Below are positions 54,716 to 64,000 of a stretch of 64,000 nucleotides of DNA, piece by piece (the first letter of the stretch is position 1; every line of letters starts with the position of its first letter). The position numbers and the translations under genes are program-made. The stretch is from Flavobacterium ovatum (GTDB lineage: Bacteria; Bacteroidota; Bacteroidia; Flavobacteriales; Flavobacteriaceae). Where the stretch lies: NCBI RefSeq assembly GCF_040703125.1, contig NZ_CP160035.1, positions 3,396,001 to 3,460,000 on the forward strand. The letters run 5' to 3'. A model generated the notes under the pieces. That model saw only the letters and a list, made by a program, of their open reading frames with translations, ran no database searches and was not told the DNA's origin.

Positions 54716-55609
54716 TTATTTCAAATCAAAACTTGATTTAGAAACCAAAACATCTTTATCAAATACATTTACAAAATAAGTCCCTTTAGCAAAGTCCTTA
54801 CCAGGTAAGTTTTCAGAAACGTTTACAGTTTTATTTTCGTATTTTACTGTAGTTGCAAAACTGTATGATAATGTTTTATCCCCAAAATTTTGTGTTTTCT
54901 TATCTCCCAAAACATTATTTTTACTATCAATTACTTGTACGTAGTAGGTTTTATCTCCAGTTTTAGCAATTTGATTTTCAGCAATAGTAAAACTTATTTT
55001 AAGCATATCTGCTCTACTTGCTTTATCCGTTTCAATTTGCTTTTCACTACTTCTTAAAAGCCCTGGATTTCTAACTATATAAGCTGATGTTCTTAAATTT
55101 ACAACTGATAATTTTGCTCCTTTTTCAACAACTTTTGAAAGTTCGTCATTTTGAGTTACTAATACTTCATTGGTTTTTTTAGCAGCAACTAATACAACAG
55201 TCGTACTATCACGTTGTACAGTCAACTTTGTATTTTGTTTTTTTAAACCATCATTTTCAGCTATCAAAGCTTTCATGTTGCTTTGTAAAGCAATATATTG
55301 AGATTTAAATTTTGAAACGTCTCCTTTTGATTTACTCAAGTCAGACATTATACCTACCACTTTATCTCTTTCTTTAATTAATTCCTCTGACATAGAGGTG
55401 TTTTCTGCAATTGCTGCATCATACGTTGTTTTTAGTTCTTGCAAATCTTTCATTACTGTTTCTTTTTCTGAAACTGTAGTTTTCAATTCAGTTTGAACAG
55501 TTTCTACATCCGAAGAAACTTTAAAAATATAAACTAAACTTCCGACTAATAGAATTGCTAAAACAGCAATAACCGCTTTTAGACTTGAATTACTTTGTTG
55601 ATTTTCCAT
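54716..55609 (-). CDS. membrane-anchored coiled-coil protein of unknown function
   Basis: 297 residues. One N-terminal transmembrane helix (about 11-29, AVIAVLAILLVGSLVYIF), then a long coiled coil (about 30-170, heptad-rich with many E, K and T), then a beta-rich C-terminal domain (about 180-297: SVVNLRTSAYIVRN, TYYVQVIDSKNNVLGDKKTQ, GTYFVNVFDKDVLV). The layout is common to conserved flavobacterial proteins annotated as chromosome-partitioning-like because of the coiled coil, which is not evidence for that role. It most likely lies in the periplasm, anchored in the inner membrane. Confidence 0.75.
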   Translation of the reverse strand: MENQQSNSSLKAVIAVLAILLVGSLVYIFKVSSDVETVQTELKTTVSEKETVMKDLQELKTTYDAAIAENTSMSEELIKERDKVVGIMSDLSKSKGDVSKFKSQYIALQSNMKALIAENDGLKKQNTKLTVQRDSTTVVLVAAKKTNEVLVTQNDELSKVVEKGAKLSVVNLRTSAYIVRNPGLLRSSEKQIETDKASRADMLKISFTIAENQIAKTGDKTYYVQVIDSKNNVLGDKKTQNFGDKTLSYSFATTVKYENKTVNVSENLPGKDFAKGTYFVNVFDKDVLVSKSSFDLK

Positions 55610-55721
55610 TTTAAATTATTTGTTTTATAGAATTTGTTTTTTCAAATTTAATGAATATATGTACATCTTTTAACGTAAGTATATACATTTATAGTATTTT
55701 TGAAAAAAAAATATTTTTTTT

Positions 55722-56750
55722 ATGGAAAAGCTTTTGCCTTTTACAATGAAGGATCTTGCAAAGATTACCAATCACAGAAGTGGTGAGATAAAATTTGGAG
55801 AAAAAATGATTACCATCGCTAGCGGTGTTGATCCAATCTCATTTTTAATAAAATCAGAAGCTAAATATGTACTTGTAGGCATTCCTGAAGATGTTGGGAT
55901 TCAAGCAAATTCTGGACGACCAGGGGCTGCATCAGCCTGGAAAACAGCTATAAACAGCATTGCTAATATCCAACACAATCGTTTTTGTAAAGGAAATCAA
56001 ATTATCGTTTTAGGCGAAATTGATGTACAAGAAGAAATGGAAGATGCCAAAAAATTGGATTTCAAAAACATCGATGACCGTTTAAAACTTAGCCAATTAG
56101 TTGCCAAAATAGACAAAGAGGTTTCTCATATAATTTTTAGTATCATCAAGGCTGGTAAAACTCCAATTATTATTGGTGGCGGTCAAAATAATGCTTACGG
56201 AAACATAAAAGGAGCTGCCCTAGCTAAGGGAAAACCTATAAACTCTATTAATTTTGATGCCCATTCAGATTTTAGAATACTCGAAGGACGTCATAGTGGA
56301 AATGGGTTTTCATATGCCTACAACGAAGGTTTTTTAAAAAAATATTTCATTTTTGGTTTACATGAAAACTACGTTTCAAAAAGCGTATTGGATCTAATCA
56401 AAAAAACGGAAGACAGATTACGTTACAATACCTATGACAGTATTAAGATTCGTAGTGAAAAAAATTTTTCCCAAGAAATGATTGCCGCACATGAATTTAT
56501 AAAAACAGATTCCTATGGAATTGAAATAGATTTAGATGCAATACCTAATATCGCGAGTAGTGCTATGACATTAAGCGGTTTTTCTATTGAAGAACTACGA
56601 CAATTTATTGCATACTTTGGGAAACATAAGAACGCGACTTACTTACACATTTGCGAAGGTGCACCAGACTTAGATGCAGATAAAAACAATCATTTAATAG
56701 GACAACTTATTGGCTATTTAGTTACTGATTTTATTAAGTCAAATCAGTAA
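55722..56750 (+). CDS. arginase/formimidoylglutamase-fold protein with an altered metal site
   Basis: 342 residues, ureohydrolase (arginase) fold. Metal-ligand motifs: GGGQNNAYG (Q155), INFDAHSDF (D179, H181, D183) and GIEIDLDAIP (D270, D272). In active arginases, agmatinases and formimidoylglutamases the first motif has His in GG(D/G)H; here the codon is CAA (Gln) instead of CAC/CAT. The rest of the site is kept. Normal role would be hydrolysis of a guanidino or formimino group, for example in histidine degradation; no hut genes are adjacent. The protein may be a weak enzyme or a binding protein. Confidence 0.8.
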   Translation: MEKLLPFTMKDLAKITNHRSGEIKFGEKMITIASGVDPISFLIKSEAKYVLVGIPEDVGIQANSGRPGAASAWKTAINSIANIQHNRFCKGNQIIVLGEIDVQEEMEDAKKLDFKNIDDRLKLSQLVAKIDKEVSHIIFSIIKAGKTPIIIGGGQNNAYGNIKGAALAKGKPINSINFDAHSDFRILEGRHSGNGFSYAYNEGFLKKYFIFGLHENYVSKSVLDLIKKTEDRLRYNTYDSIKIRSEKNFSQEMIAAHEFIKTDSYGIEIDLDAIPNIASSAMTLSGFSIEELRQFIAYFGKHKNATYLHICEGAPDLDADKNNHLIGQLIGYLVTDFIKSNQ

Positions 56751-56810
56751 TATATAATACTACCAAAACAGCATAAATCTCCCATTTTATAAGGAATGAA
56801 TAAATAACAC

Positions 56811-56818
56811 TATCTTTG
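56811..56818 (+). promoter_or_regulatory. -7 box TATCTTTG of the DEAD-box helicase gene
   Basis: Fits TAnnTTTG, 45 bp before the ATG at 56864, which favours this start over the in-frame ATG at 56816, which would overlap the box. Confidence 0.55.
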
Positions 56819-56863
56819 CCGTTCAATAGCTGTACTTATTACAGTGTATTTAATTTCAAAAAT

Positions 56864-58123
56864 ATGTTATTCGAAGATTTAAAACTTTCAAAAAGTATTC
56901 AAAAAGCCGTATATGAACAAGGCTATATTAACCCCACACCAATTCAAGAACAATCAATTCCACTTATTTTAGCTGGAAATGACTTGATTGGGTGCGCACA
57001 AACAGGTACTGGAAAAACAGCTGCTTTTGCTATTCCAATTATACATCAATTACACAGAATTGTAGGTTCTACAAAAAAAGCAAAACAAATTCGTGCCTTA
57101 GTAATTACTCCTACACGAGAATTAGCCGTACAAATAGGACAAAGCTTTGACACATACGCCAAATATACAAATCTTACGCAGCTGACAATTTTTGGTGGAG
57201 TCTCACAAAACCCACAAGTAGATACTTTAAAAGACGGAGTAGATATATTAATTGCAACTCCTGGAAGATTATTAGATTTACACAAACAAGGTTTTATAGA
57301 CTTAGACCATTTGCATACATTAGTACTTGATGAAGCAGACCAAATGCTTGATATGGGATTTGTAAATGATGTCAAAAAAATTGTAAAATTGACTCCTAAA
57401 AACCGTCAAACATTATTTTTCTCGGCTACCATGCCTATTGCTATACGTGAGTTAGCTGAAATGTTTTTGACAAAGCCTGAAACTGTCACTGTTTCTCCTG
57501 TTTCTTCTACAGCTGAAAAGGTTGAACAACGTGTTTATTTTGTTGAAAAAGGTGAAAAAAGAAACCTTTTATACCAATTAATTCAAAATGAAAACCTTAG
57601 TGATGTATTAGTTTTTTCAAGAACCAAACACGGAGCTGATAATGTAGTGAAAGCGCTTCGCAAGAAAAACATTCCTGCTGAAGCTATTCATGGAGATAAA
57701 TCTCAAAATGCAAGACAAAGAGTTCTTGAAGCTTTTAAAAATAAAGAAGTAGGTGTATTAGTAGCTACTGATATTGCCGCACGAGGAATCGATATTGATC
57801 AATTACCATTTGTTATTAATTTTGATTTACCTAATATACCTGAAACCTACGTACACCGTATAGGACGTACAGGACGTGCTGGAAATGGTGGTGTTGCAAT
57901 TTCTTTTTGTAGTAAAGATGAACACGGTTACTGGAAAGACATACAAAAACTAATCAAAGTAGATGTTCAAACAATTAGTGATCACCCTTTCCCTTGGCAT
58001 TCAGGAAATCCTGAAACTGCTCCTGGAGGTTCTACAAAACCTCAAAACTCTAATAGAGGTGGCGAAGGTCATAAATCAAGAAAATCTACTGCCTCAAAAC
58101 AGAATAAAAAACGTTGGTATTAA
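56864..58123 (+). CDS. DEAD-box RNA helicase
   Basis: 419 residues from the ATG at 56864 (MLFEDLKLSKSIQKA). Motifs in order: Q motif (GYINPTPIQEQSIP), Walker A AQTGTGKT (45-52), PTRELA (83-88), TPGR (132-135), DEAD (156-159), SAT (FFSATMP), and in the second RecA domain VFSRTKHG, ATDIAARGID and HRIGRTGRAG. The C-terminus has a short basic, G/S/K-rich tail ending KKRWY, typical of RhlE-like helicases. It unwinds RNA in ribosome assembly or mRNA decay, often needed in the cold. A strong terminator follows. Confidence 0.93.
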   Translation: MLFEDLKLSKSIQKAVYEQGYINPTPIQEQSIPLILAGNDLIGCAQTGTGKTAAFAIPIIHQLHRIVGSTKKAKQIRALVITPTRELAVQIGQSFDTYAKYTNLTQLTIFGGVSQNPQVDTLKDGVDILIATPGRLLDLHKQGFIDLDHLHTLVLDEADQMLDMGFVNDVKKIVKLTPKNRQTLFFSATMPIAIRELAEMFLTKPETVTVSPVSSTAEKVEQRVYFVEKGEKRNLLYQLIQNENLSDVLVFSRTKHGADNVVKALRKKNIPAEAIHGDKSQNARQRVLEAFKNKEVGVLVATDIAARGIDIDQLPFVINFDLPNIPETYVHRIGRTGRAGNGGVAISFCSKDEHGYWKDIQKLIKVDVQTISDHPFPWHSGNPETAPGGSTKPQNSNRGGEGHKSRKSTASKQNKKRWY

Positions 58124-58144
58124 TTGATACACACAAACAAAACC

Positions 58145-58185
58145 AAAAACACCTCTATTTTCCTTAAAAAAATAGAGGTGTTTTT
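58145..58185 (+). terminator. terminator of the helicase gene
   Basis: 17-bp stem AAAAACACCTCTATTTT / AAAATAGAGGTGTTTTT with a 7-nt loop and trailing T-run, 22 bp after the stop codon; also works for the convergent kinase gene. Confidence 0.88.
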
Positions 58186-58226
58186 TTATACTAATATCCC
58201 GTCCTGAAAATGGTGATTTTAAAAAG

Positions 58227-60422
58227 CTATGCTTTAAAAATAAGTTGATTTATTATTTTAAACAAAATAGCAGTTTCGAATGGCTTCACAATGATATCGT
58301 TTATACCTACTGATAAAGCTTGTTCGGTGATTTCTTCTTTACTATAAGCCGTAAGAGCGATAATAGGTGTTAAAACCCCCATAGCTCTAATAATTTTAGT
58401 AGCTTCAAATCCATTCATTTCCGGCATATTTATATCCATCAAAATGGCGTCAAAACTGGAGTTTTCCACTAATTCAATAGCTTCTTTTCCTGACCCAACA
58501 ACAACACACTTATAGTTTCGTTTTTCAATAATTTTTTGGGTAACTAAACGATTTATACTATTATCATCTACAACAAGGACTGTAAAAACCTGACTGTTTG
58601 ATAAATCGACTTCAATGTCATTTATAATATCATTTGTTTTTTCAGGATTTGAATCAAACGGAATAACAAACATAAAGGTTGTGCCTTCCCCTAATACACT
58701 TTCAATAAAAATGGTACTTTCAAATAGCCCTAATAATTTCTTAACGATTGGTAGCCCTAATCCTGTTCCTTGATAATCTAAATCTTTTCTACCTACTTGA
58801 GTAAATGTTTCAAATACCTTCTCTTGGTCTTCTTTGGCTATTCCAATTCCAGTATCCTTGATTTTAAATTCTATATAATGTTTGATTCCCTCAACCTTTA
58901 CTAATTTTGATCTAATAATAACCTTACCGTCATGGGTGAATTTTAGTGCGTTACTAATCAAATTAATTAAAATTTGAGAAAACCTTAATTTATCACCAAT
59001 TAAAAATTCTGGGATTTCCGGGTCTAAATCAACATCAATTGTATTATTATGATTTTTAGCAATAAATGATAGTGAGGTAATTATCATTTCAATTTCGTCT
59101 CCAATATTGAAAGTTAAATCTTCAAGAACTATTCGGTTCTCTTCTATCTTATTAATTTGCAAAACATCATTAATTAAAGACAATAAATACCTTGCAGAAA
59201 ATTTCAAAGAATTAAGGTGCGGACTATTTTCTAATTCTTTATGTTCTTCTAATAGCATATTTGTAATCCCTACTACTCCATACAACGGAGTTCTTAACTC
59301 ATGAGTGATCGTCGATAAAAACTGTGATTTTAAGAGCGAAGCCTCATCTGCTTTTTCCTTTGCGATAATTAATTCAGCATTAGTCAATGTTAAAACATTA
59401 TTCGCTTTTTTCTTAAAAAGATAATTTTTATACAAAGTATACATTTGCAACAAAAGAATTCCAATGACTACAATAAATAAAACTACAATGATCTTTGATT
59501 TTTTTAAACTTTGATTTTGCAAATTATTTGCTGCAGAAATCGTATCTACTTTCCTTTTATATTCATCTAATTCAACATTGATCCCTACACGTTTAGCTCT
59601 TTTAATATTTTGTGAGTTCTGAATTTCAACAGTCAACTTATTATATTTGACTAAATATTCGTAAGCCCTCTTAAAATCTCCTTTTTTAAATAAGTAACTA
59701 GAGTATTCATTATACGAAAACGACAAATCTAAATGATTCTGGTTTTTTATCCCTAACTCTATTGCTTTTAAAAAGAAAAACTCTGCTTTAGCATAGTTTT
59801 GAATATTTCCACTATACATCCCATTTAGCATATTTAAAATAACTAAATTAGATTTATCTCCATACTTAGCACTGTTATTGTTTACAAATTCTAAATACGG
59901 AATACCTTCTTTAAACAATTTAATATCAAAATAAGCCCAAGCTATATTCAATTTAGTAAATACAATCTGAGAAGTATCTTTGTTTTTTTGATTAAATCGA
60001 AGTGATTCATTAAAAAAAGCAATACCCTTTTTATACTCTTTTTTCTCAAAACAATATAGGTTCCCTAAATTATTATTTATCCAATTTTTGATTGTATCAT
60101 TTTTGGCTTTATTAGCATAAACTAACCCCTTCTTGTAATATAAAATAGCTTTATCATACTCAGATAACTCTTCATAATTAGCTCCAATTATATTGTAGGA
60201 TCTAGCAATAAGATCATTATCATTATTTGTAAGAGCATAACGCAACACTAATCTAGAAGTAATGAATGATTTTTCAAAATTAGATTCATGTAATAAACTG
60301 GAAGCCTCTTTGGCTAATTCCAAAATTTCTTTTCTAGAAAAAGTACTATTTATGGTATCTAAAGGATTACCATAAACGGCCCCAGAAAATAGGATAATTA
60401 TCAATAATCTAATTGGAATCAT
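58227..60422 (-). CDS. TPR-containing hybrid histidine kinase/response regulator
   Basis: 731 residues. Signal peptide 1-18 and a periplasmic TPR array (about 30-265). One transmembrane helix (311-329, IIVVLFIVVIGILLLQMYT), a short coiled linker, then HisKA with the phospho-His H374 (FLSTITHELRTPLYG), HATPase_c with N-box (NLISNALKFTHDG, about 487-499), G1 (DTGIGIAKED) and G2 (QGTGLGLPIV). The C-terminal receiver domain (about 614-730) has the phospho-Asp D663 in AILMDINMPEMNG. It lacks an output domain, so the phosphate probably moves to a separate HPt or regulator; none is adjacent. Sensing through TPR-mediated protein contacts is likely. Confidence 0.92.
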   Translation of the reverse strand: MIPIRLLIIILFSGAVYGNPLDTINSTFSRKEILELAKEASSLLHESNFEKSFITSRLVLRYALTNNDNDLIARSYNIIGANYEELSEYDKAILYYKKGLVYANKAKNDTIKNWINNNLGNLYCFEKKEYKKGIAFFNESLRFNQKNKDTSQIVFTKLNIAWAYFDIKLFKEGIPYLEFVNNNSAKYGDKSNLVILNMLNGMYSGNIQNYAKAEFFFLKAIELGIKNQNHLDLSFSYNEYSSYLFKKGDFKRAYEYLVKYNKLTVEIQNSQNIKRAKRVGINVELDEYKRKVDTISAANNLQNQSLKKSKIIVVLFIVVIGILLLQMYTLYKNYLFKKKANNVLTLTNAELIIAKEKADEASLLKSQFLSTITHELRTPLYGVVGITNMLLEEHKELENSPHLNSLKFSARYLLSLINDVLQINKIEENRIVLEDLTFNIGDEIEMIITSLSFIAKNHNNTIDVDLDPEIPEFLIGDKLRFSQILINLISNALKFTHDGKVIIRSKLVKVEGIKHYIEFKIKDTGIGIAKEDQEKVFETFTQVGRKDLDYQGTGLGLPIVKKLLGLFESTIFIESVLGEGTTFMFVIPFDSNPEKTNDIINDIEVDLSNSQVFTVLVVDDNSINRLVTQKIIEKRNYKCVVVGSGKEAIELVENSSFDAILMDINMPEMNGFEATKIIRAMGVLTPIIALTAYSKEEITEQALSVGINDIIVKPFETAILFKIINQLIFKA

Positions 60423-60490
60423 ACAAAATAACTATAAGTTAAATATACATTAAATTTAATTCTAGAGACAAAATTTAACATTATTAATAA

Positions 60491-61771
60491 TTATGATTTA
60501 ACTGGATTTAGTTTCCCCACAGATTTAGCTACAATTGTGGCAACGGTAGCGTCACTGGTTATATTTACGACCGTCCTACACATATCCAAAGGTCTATCAA
60601 TAGCAAAAATTAGTGCTAATCCTGCTTCGGGAATTCCAGCTTGTCCCAGTACAATCACTAACATAACCATACCAGCACTAGGAACAGCCGCTGAACCTAT
60701 CGATGCTAAAGTAGCGGTAACTACAATCATTAATTGAGTATGAAAATCTAATGGATAAGGCAACATAGCTTGTGCTATAAAAATCGCTGCTACCGCCTGA
60801 TATAAGCTGGTCCCATCCATATTTACGGTAGCCCCCAAGGGCAATACAAAACTAGAAACTTCTTCATCGACTCCTACATGTTCTGTGACACATTCCATGG
60901 TTACTGGTAAGGTAGCAGCGCTCGAACTAGTCGAAAAAGCTAACAATTGAGCAGGAGCTATCGCTTTAAAAAAACTAATAGGGTTTACTTTTGCAAAAAG
61001 CATCAATAATGTTGGGTAAAGTATAAAAGTCATTATCAATAATCCAAACAATACCGTTAATCCATAAATTGCTAGAGCACCTAGAGTAGTAAAATCAGGA
61101 ATCTCAACCATCAGCGCCGCCATTAATGCAAATACACCGTATGGTGAAAACAACATGATGATATCAATAATTTTCATAATTACATCATTTAGACCCTTAA
61201 AAAAATCCACCACTGGTTTTGATTTTTCTTCTTCAACAAGGATCAATCCTATCCCTATAAGAATCACGAAAAAAATAACTTGTAGCATACTCCCGTTGTC
61301 TGACAATGCATTGAAAAAATTATCTGGGACAATATCCACCATTGGCTGTAGTGGACCACTAGTTTTAGCTTTATCAGCTAATTCAATTTTTTGTGACGCA
61401 TCCCCTGAAAAATTTTCAAGCAAACTCTTTCTTGACGCTTCATTGATATAACTTCCTGGCTTAATGACATTGGCCAAAACTAAACCTAAACTGACTGCAA
61501 AAATAGTAGTGCACAAATAAAAAAACACTGTACGACCACCTAGTTTTGATAGTTTAGAAATATCTTTTAAATCTGCTAATCCTACAATTAAAGAAACGAC
61601 AATCAATGGAACTGCAATCATTTTAAGCATATTGATAAACACAGTACCGAATGGTTTTATCCAATCCACTACAATTCCTTTTTGCTCTAAGTTTTTCATT
61701 AGAAATCCAAACAGCAAACCTGCTACCATTCCTATTAGGATTTTCCAATGCAATTCAAGTTTCTTTATCAT
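60491..61771 (-). CDS. dicarboxylate/amino acid:cation symporter (DAACS, GltP/DctA-like)
   Basis: 426 residues with about eight helices plus re-entrant loops. Family signatures: PFGTVFINMLKMIAVPLIV near residue 50, LLAFSTSSSAATLPVTMEC (the serine-rich HP1 loop) and LGATVNMDGTSLYQAVA (the NMDGT cation/substrate motif). Imports glutamate, aspartate or C4-dicarboxylates with H+ or Na+. The insert after helix 3 (about 110-150, EASRKSLLENFSGDASQK) is usual in Bacteroidota members. Single gene between the kinase and aroC on the same strand. Confidence 0.92.
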   Translation of the reverse strand: MIKKLELHWKILIGMVAGLLFGFLMKNLEQKGIVVDWIKPFGTVFINMLKMIAVPLIVVSLIVGLADLKDISKLSKLGGRTVFFYLCTTIFAVSLGLVLANVIKPGSYINEASRKSLLENFSGDASQKIELADKAKTSGPLQPMVDIVPDNFFNALSDNGSMLQVIFFVILIGIGLILVEEEKSKPVVDFFKGLNDVIMKIIDIIMLFSPYGVFALMAALMVEIPDFTTLGALAIYGLTVLFGLLIMTFILYPTLLMLFAKVNPISFFKAIAPAQLLAFSTSSSAATLPVTMECVTEHVGVDEEVSSFVLPLGATVNMDGTSLYQAVAAIFIAQAMLPYPLDFHTQLMIVVTATLASIGSAAVPSAGMVMLVIVLGQAGIPEAGLALIFAIDRPLDMCRTVVNITSDATVATIVAKSVGKLNPVKS

Positions 61772-61810
61772 TCTAAATAGTTTTATTTTTAATTCTGGTT
61801 AAAAGGTACA

Positions 61811-61853
61811 AAAAAAGGCGAGCTCAATTTTAAAATTAATGCTTCACCTTTTT
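61811..61853 (-). terminator. terminator of aroC
   Basis: On the minus strand AAAAAGGTGAAGC, 17-nt loop, GCTCGCCTTTTTTT; one G:U pair and one bulge. Confidence 0.65.
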
Positions 61854-61911
61854 AGAATTGTTATATTGTTAAAAAACAATACCCTTATTTTTGATAATCA
61901 AATTTACCTCC

Positions 61912-62973
61912 TTATTTGTAGGTTTTATTGATTAAATAGAAATCTGCCAAAACTATTGCAGCCATTGCTTCCACAATAGGTACTGCACGAGGAACTACAC
62001 AAGGATCGTGACGTCCTTTTCCAGTCATCTCCGTTATATTCCCTTTATTATCTAATGATTCTTGTTTTTTCATGATGGTAGCTACTGGCTTGAAAGCTAC
62101 TCTGAAATAAATATCCATTCCGTTGCTAATACCACCTTGAATACCACCTGAAAGATTCGTCTTAGTTGTTCCATCTGGATTGTAAAGGTCGTTATGTTCA
62201 CTTCCTTTCATTTTAGAACCACAAAAACCACTTCCAAATTCAAATCCTTTTACAGCATTGATTGAAAGCATTGCTTTTCCTAATTCAGCGTGTAATTTAT
62301 CAAAAACTGGCTCTCCCAATCCGATCGGCACATTTTGAATCACGCAAGTTACAGTACCTCCTACTGTATCACCTTCTTTACGAATTTCACGAATATATTC
62401 TTCCATTTCAGCTGCTAAAGCTTCATCTGGACAACGTACAGGATTGCTTTCAATTTTAGAAAAATCCAAATCTTGGTAAGGTTTCTCCAAATAAATCGGA
62501 CCTACAGAAGAAACATACGCATTGATTTTAATCTCAGGTAACATTTGTTTAGCAATAGCTCCTCCTACTACTCTACTAGCGGTTTCACGTGCAGAACTTC
62601 TTCCTCCACCACGATAATCTCTAGAACCATATTTTTGATCATACACATAATCAGCATGACTAGGTCTATAATTGTCTTTGATATGAGAGTAATCATCGGA
62701 TTTTTGATTGGTATTTGGGATAATAAAACCAATAGGTGTCCCAGTAGTTTTCCCCTCAAAAATACCTGACAAAAACTGAACATCGTCTGGTTCTTTTCTT
62801 TGGGTAACAATTGCTGATTGACCTGGTTTTCTTCTTGACATTTCAAGTTGAATAGCGTCAAAATCTAATGTTATTCCTGATGGACATCCATCTATAATTC
62901 CGCCTAAGGCTTCTCCGTGTGACTCTCCAAAAGTTGTTAATCTAAATAGTGTGCCGTAGCTATTTCCTGCCAT
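61912..62973 (-). CDS. aroC: chorismate synthase
   Basis: 353 residues, full length. Signatures: [21 protein letters not shown] at the N-terminus, [20 protein letters not shown] with the FMN/EPSP-binding basic residues, and [21 protein letters not shown], with [20 protein letters not shown] near the end. Catalyses 5-enolpyruvylshikimate-3-phosphate to chorismate using reduced FMN, last step of the shikimate pathway. Stand-alone gene with a good -7 box. Confidence 0.97.
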   Translation of the reverse strand: MAGNSYGTLFRLTTFGESHGEALGGIIDGCPSGITLDFDAIQLEMSRRKPGQSAIVTQRKEPDDVQFLSGIFEGKTTGTPIGFIIPNTNQKSDDYSHIKDNYRPSHADYVYDQKYGSRDYRGGGRSSARETASRVVGGAIAKQMLPEIKINAYVSSVGPIYLEKPYQDLDFSKIESNPVRCPDEALAAEMEEYIREIRKEGDTVGGTVTCVIQNVPIGLGEPVFDKLHAELGKAMLSINAVKGFEFGSGFCGSKMKGSEHNDLYNPDGTTKTNLSGGIQGGISNGMDIYFRVAFKPVATIMKKQESLDNKGNITEMTGKGRHDPCVVPRAVPIVEAMAAIVLADFYLINKTYK

Positions 62974-62989
62974 TATAATTAATTTTTAA

Positions 62990-63023
62990 CAAAAATACTA
63001 TTTTATACGGATTATGCATTCAA
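62990..63023 (-). promoter_or_regulatory. promoter of aroC (TTG-23-TATTTTTG)
   Basis: On the minus strand TTG (63023-63021), 23-bp spacer, then TATTTTTG (62997-62990), 16 bp before the aroC ATG. Spacer is at the long end of the usual range. Confidence 0.5.
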
Positions 63024-63206
63024 TCTAAATCAAAAAAACAGACATTTTAAATACTATACTATGATTATCGTGATTTTTTTAGCCTATCATAAAGAAAAAT
63101 GCTAAAATTTGACTTTGAATTAATATTGGCGTCCAAATCTTAACTTTAAGTTTAGTTTTAAAAAGTACCAATGGTTTTAATTTGTCCTAATTCAAATTAG
63201 AATACA

Positions 63207-64000
63207 TTGAAAAAAAGAAAAGTTGAATTAGTAGTCATTTCAGACACCCATCTAGGGACTTATGGTAGTCATGCCAAAGAGTTATACAAGTACTTGAACT
63301 CTATAAAACCCAATACTTTAGTCTTAAATGGGGATATTATAGACATTTGGCAATTTAGAAAGTCCTATTTTCCTAAGTCGCATTTAAAGGTGATTCAAAA
63401 AATCATCAGTTTTGCGTCCAAAGGAACCAAAGTGTATTACATCACCGGAAATCATGATGAAATGCTAAGAAAATTTAGCGATCTAAACATGGGGAATTTT
63501 TCATTGGTGGATAAATTGGTTTTGGAATTGGATGACAAAAAAGCGTGGATATTTCATGGAGATGTATTTGATGCTTCTGTCAATCATGCCAAATGGATTG
63601 CCAAATTAGGAGGATTAGGATACGACTATTTAATCCTACTCAATCGACTAGTTAATTGGTGTTTGAACAAAATAGGAAAAGAACCTTATTCTTTTTCCAA
63701 AAAAATAAAAGCAAGTGTCAAAAAAGCGGTCAAGCATATATCCGATTTTGAAGAAACCGCCACTGAGTTAGCCATTGAAAACAACTATGATTATGTTATT
63801 TGTGGTCATATACACGAACCTAAAATGATTCAAAAAACAAATAAAAATGGAAGTACCCTTTATTTAAATTCTGGAGATTGGGTAGAAAACTTGACTGCCT
63901 TAGAATACAATAAGAAAAAATGGAAATTGAGACGTTATGACGAATCCTACTATTTAGATAATGAAAACTCAACAGAAGAAGAAGAAATTTTAAACACTAA
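63207..64000 (+). CDS. LpxH-like metallophosphoesterase, TTG start, partial at right edge
   Basis: 264 codons to the window end, no stop yet. The reading frame has a TAG at 63198-63200 and no ATG before the first metal motif, so the TTG at 63207 (LKKRKVELVVISDTH) is the only reasonable start. Calcineurin-like phosphoesterase motifs in order: SDTHLG (D13, H15), NGDIIDIWQFRKSY, GNHDE, FHGDVFD and CGHIHEP, as in UDP-2,3-diacylglucosamine diphosphatases (LpxH) that make lipid X for lipid A. The family also contains LpxH homologues with other substrates, so the exact reaction is uncertain. Membrane-associated, cytoplasmic. Confidence 0.88.
   Translation, partial: MKKRKVELVVISDTHLGTYGSHAKELYKYLNSIKPNTLVLNGDIIDIWQFRKSYFPKSHLKVIQKIISFASKGTKVYYITGNHDEMLRKFSDLNMGNFSLVDKLVLELDDKKAWIFHGDVFDASVNHAKWIAKLGGLGYDYLILLNRLVNWCLNKIGKEPYSFSKKIKASVKKAVKHISDFEETATELAIENNYDYVICGHIHEPKMIQKTNKNGSTLYLNSGDWVENLTALEYNKKKWKLRRYDESYYLDNENSTEEEEILNT

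Overview
The window is AT-rich chromosomal DNA of a marine-type member of the Bacteroidota, most likely class Flavobacteriia and close to Flavobacterium. The evidence is the TAnnTTTG-type -7 boxes, a giant SprB-repeat adhesin with a type B type IX secretion (T9SS) C-terminus followed by PorP/SprF and PorE-like OmpA genes, leaderless solute-binding proteins, and a small bacterial SRP RNA of Bacteroidota form. No tRNA, rRNA operon, CRISPR array or prophage was seen.

Region 1 (1-11.2 kb) is part of a polysaccharide-utilisation locus for a sulfated red-algal galactan (agar/porphyran type). It holds two GH29 enzymes, a GH2 beta-galactosidase, two GH16 endo-enzymes (one a lipoprotein with an HYR domain), an S1 sulfatase and a CBM-like lipoprotein. 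No SusC/SusD pair is present, so the locus probably continues to the left. The spaces between these genes carry palindromic repeats and a relic of a DUF2461 gene.

Region 2 (11.2-19.9 kb) is an apparent catabolic operon on the minus strand: a RhaT-type permease, two solute-binding proteins without signal peptides, two class III CoA-transferases, a Gfo/Idh/MocA oxidoreductase and a MaoC hydratase. It is divergent from an IclR regulator. The combination of sugar-type binding folds left in the cytoplasm with CoA-transferases has no obvious textbook pathway and is one of the two best candidates for something undescribed.

Region 3 (20-28 kb) is accessory. It contains a GIY-YIG nuclease fused to a PUA/EVE-like domain (candidate modification-dependent nuclease), a 285-bp tandem repeat, a Crp/Fnr-GlcG-propeller/Dabb trio with a perfect 20-bp palindrome, an acetate-type transporter and an intact IS4-family element.

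Region 4 (28-36 kb) has an OmpA protein, an N-carbamoylputrescine amidase, an IS30-family transposase relic, a leaderless NMT1-like protein, a transglutaminase-like membrane protein and a small transaldolase. A 1.6-kb gene-poor stretch follows, with a duplicated leader and a beheaded signal-peptide ORF.

Region 5 (36.2-51.8 kb) is a three-gene surface operon: a 4222-residue secreted adhesin with exactly 38 tandem 81-residue repeats that are almost identical at DNA level, then a PorP/SprF outer-membrane partner and a PorE-like TPR/propeller/OmpA protein.

Region 6 (52-64 kb) is mostly housekeeping: an SDR, the SRP RNA, glutaminyl cyclase, a coiled-coil protein, an arginase-fold protein lacking one metal histidine, a DEAD-box helicase, a TPR hybrid histidine kinase, a dicarboxylate symporter, chorismate synthase, and an LpxH-like phosphoesterase that starts with TTG and runs off the right edge.
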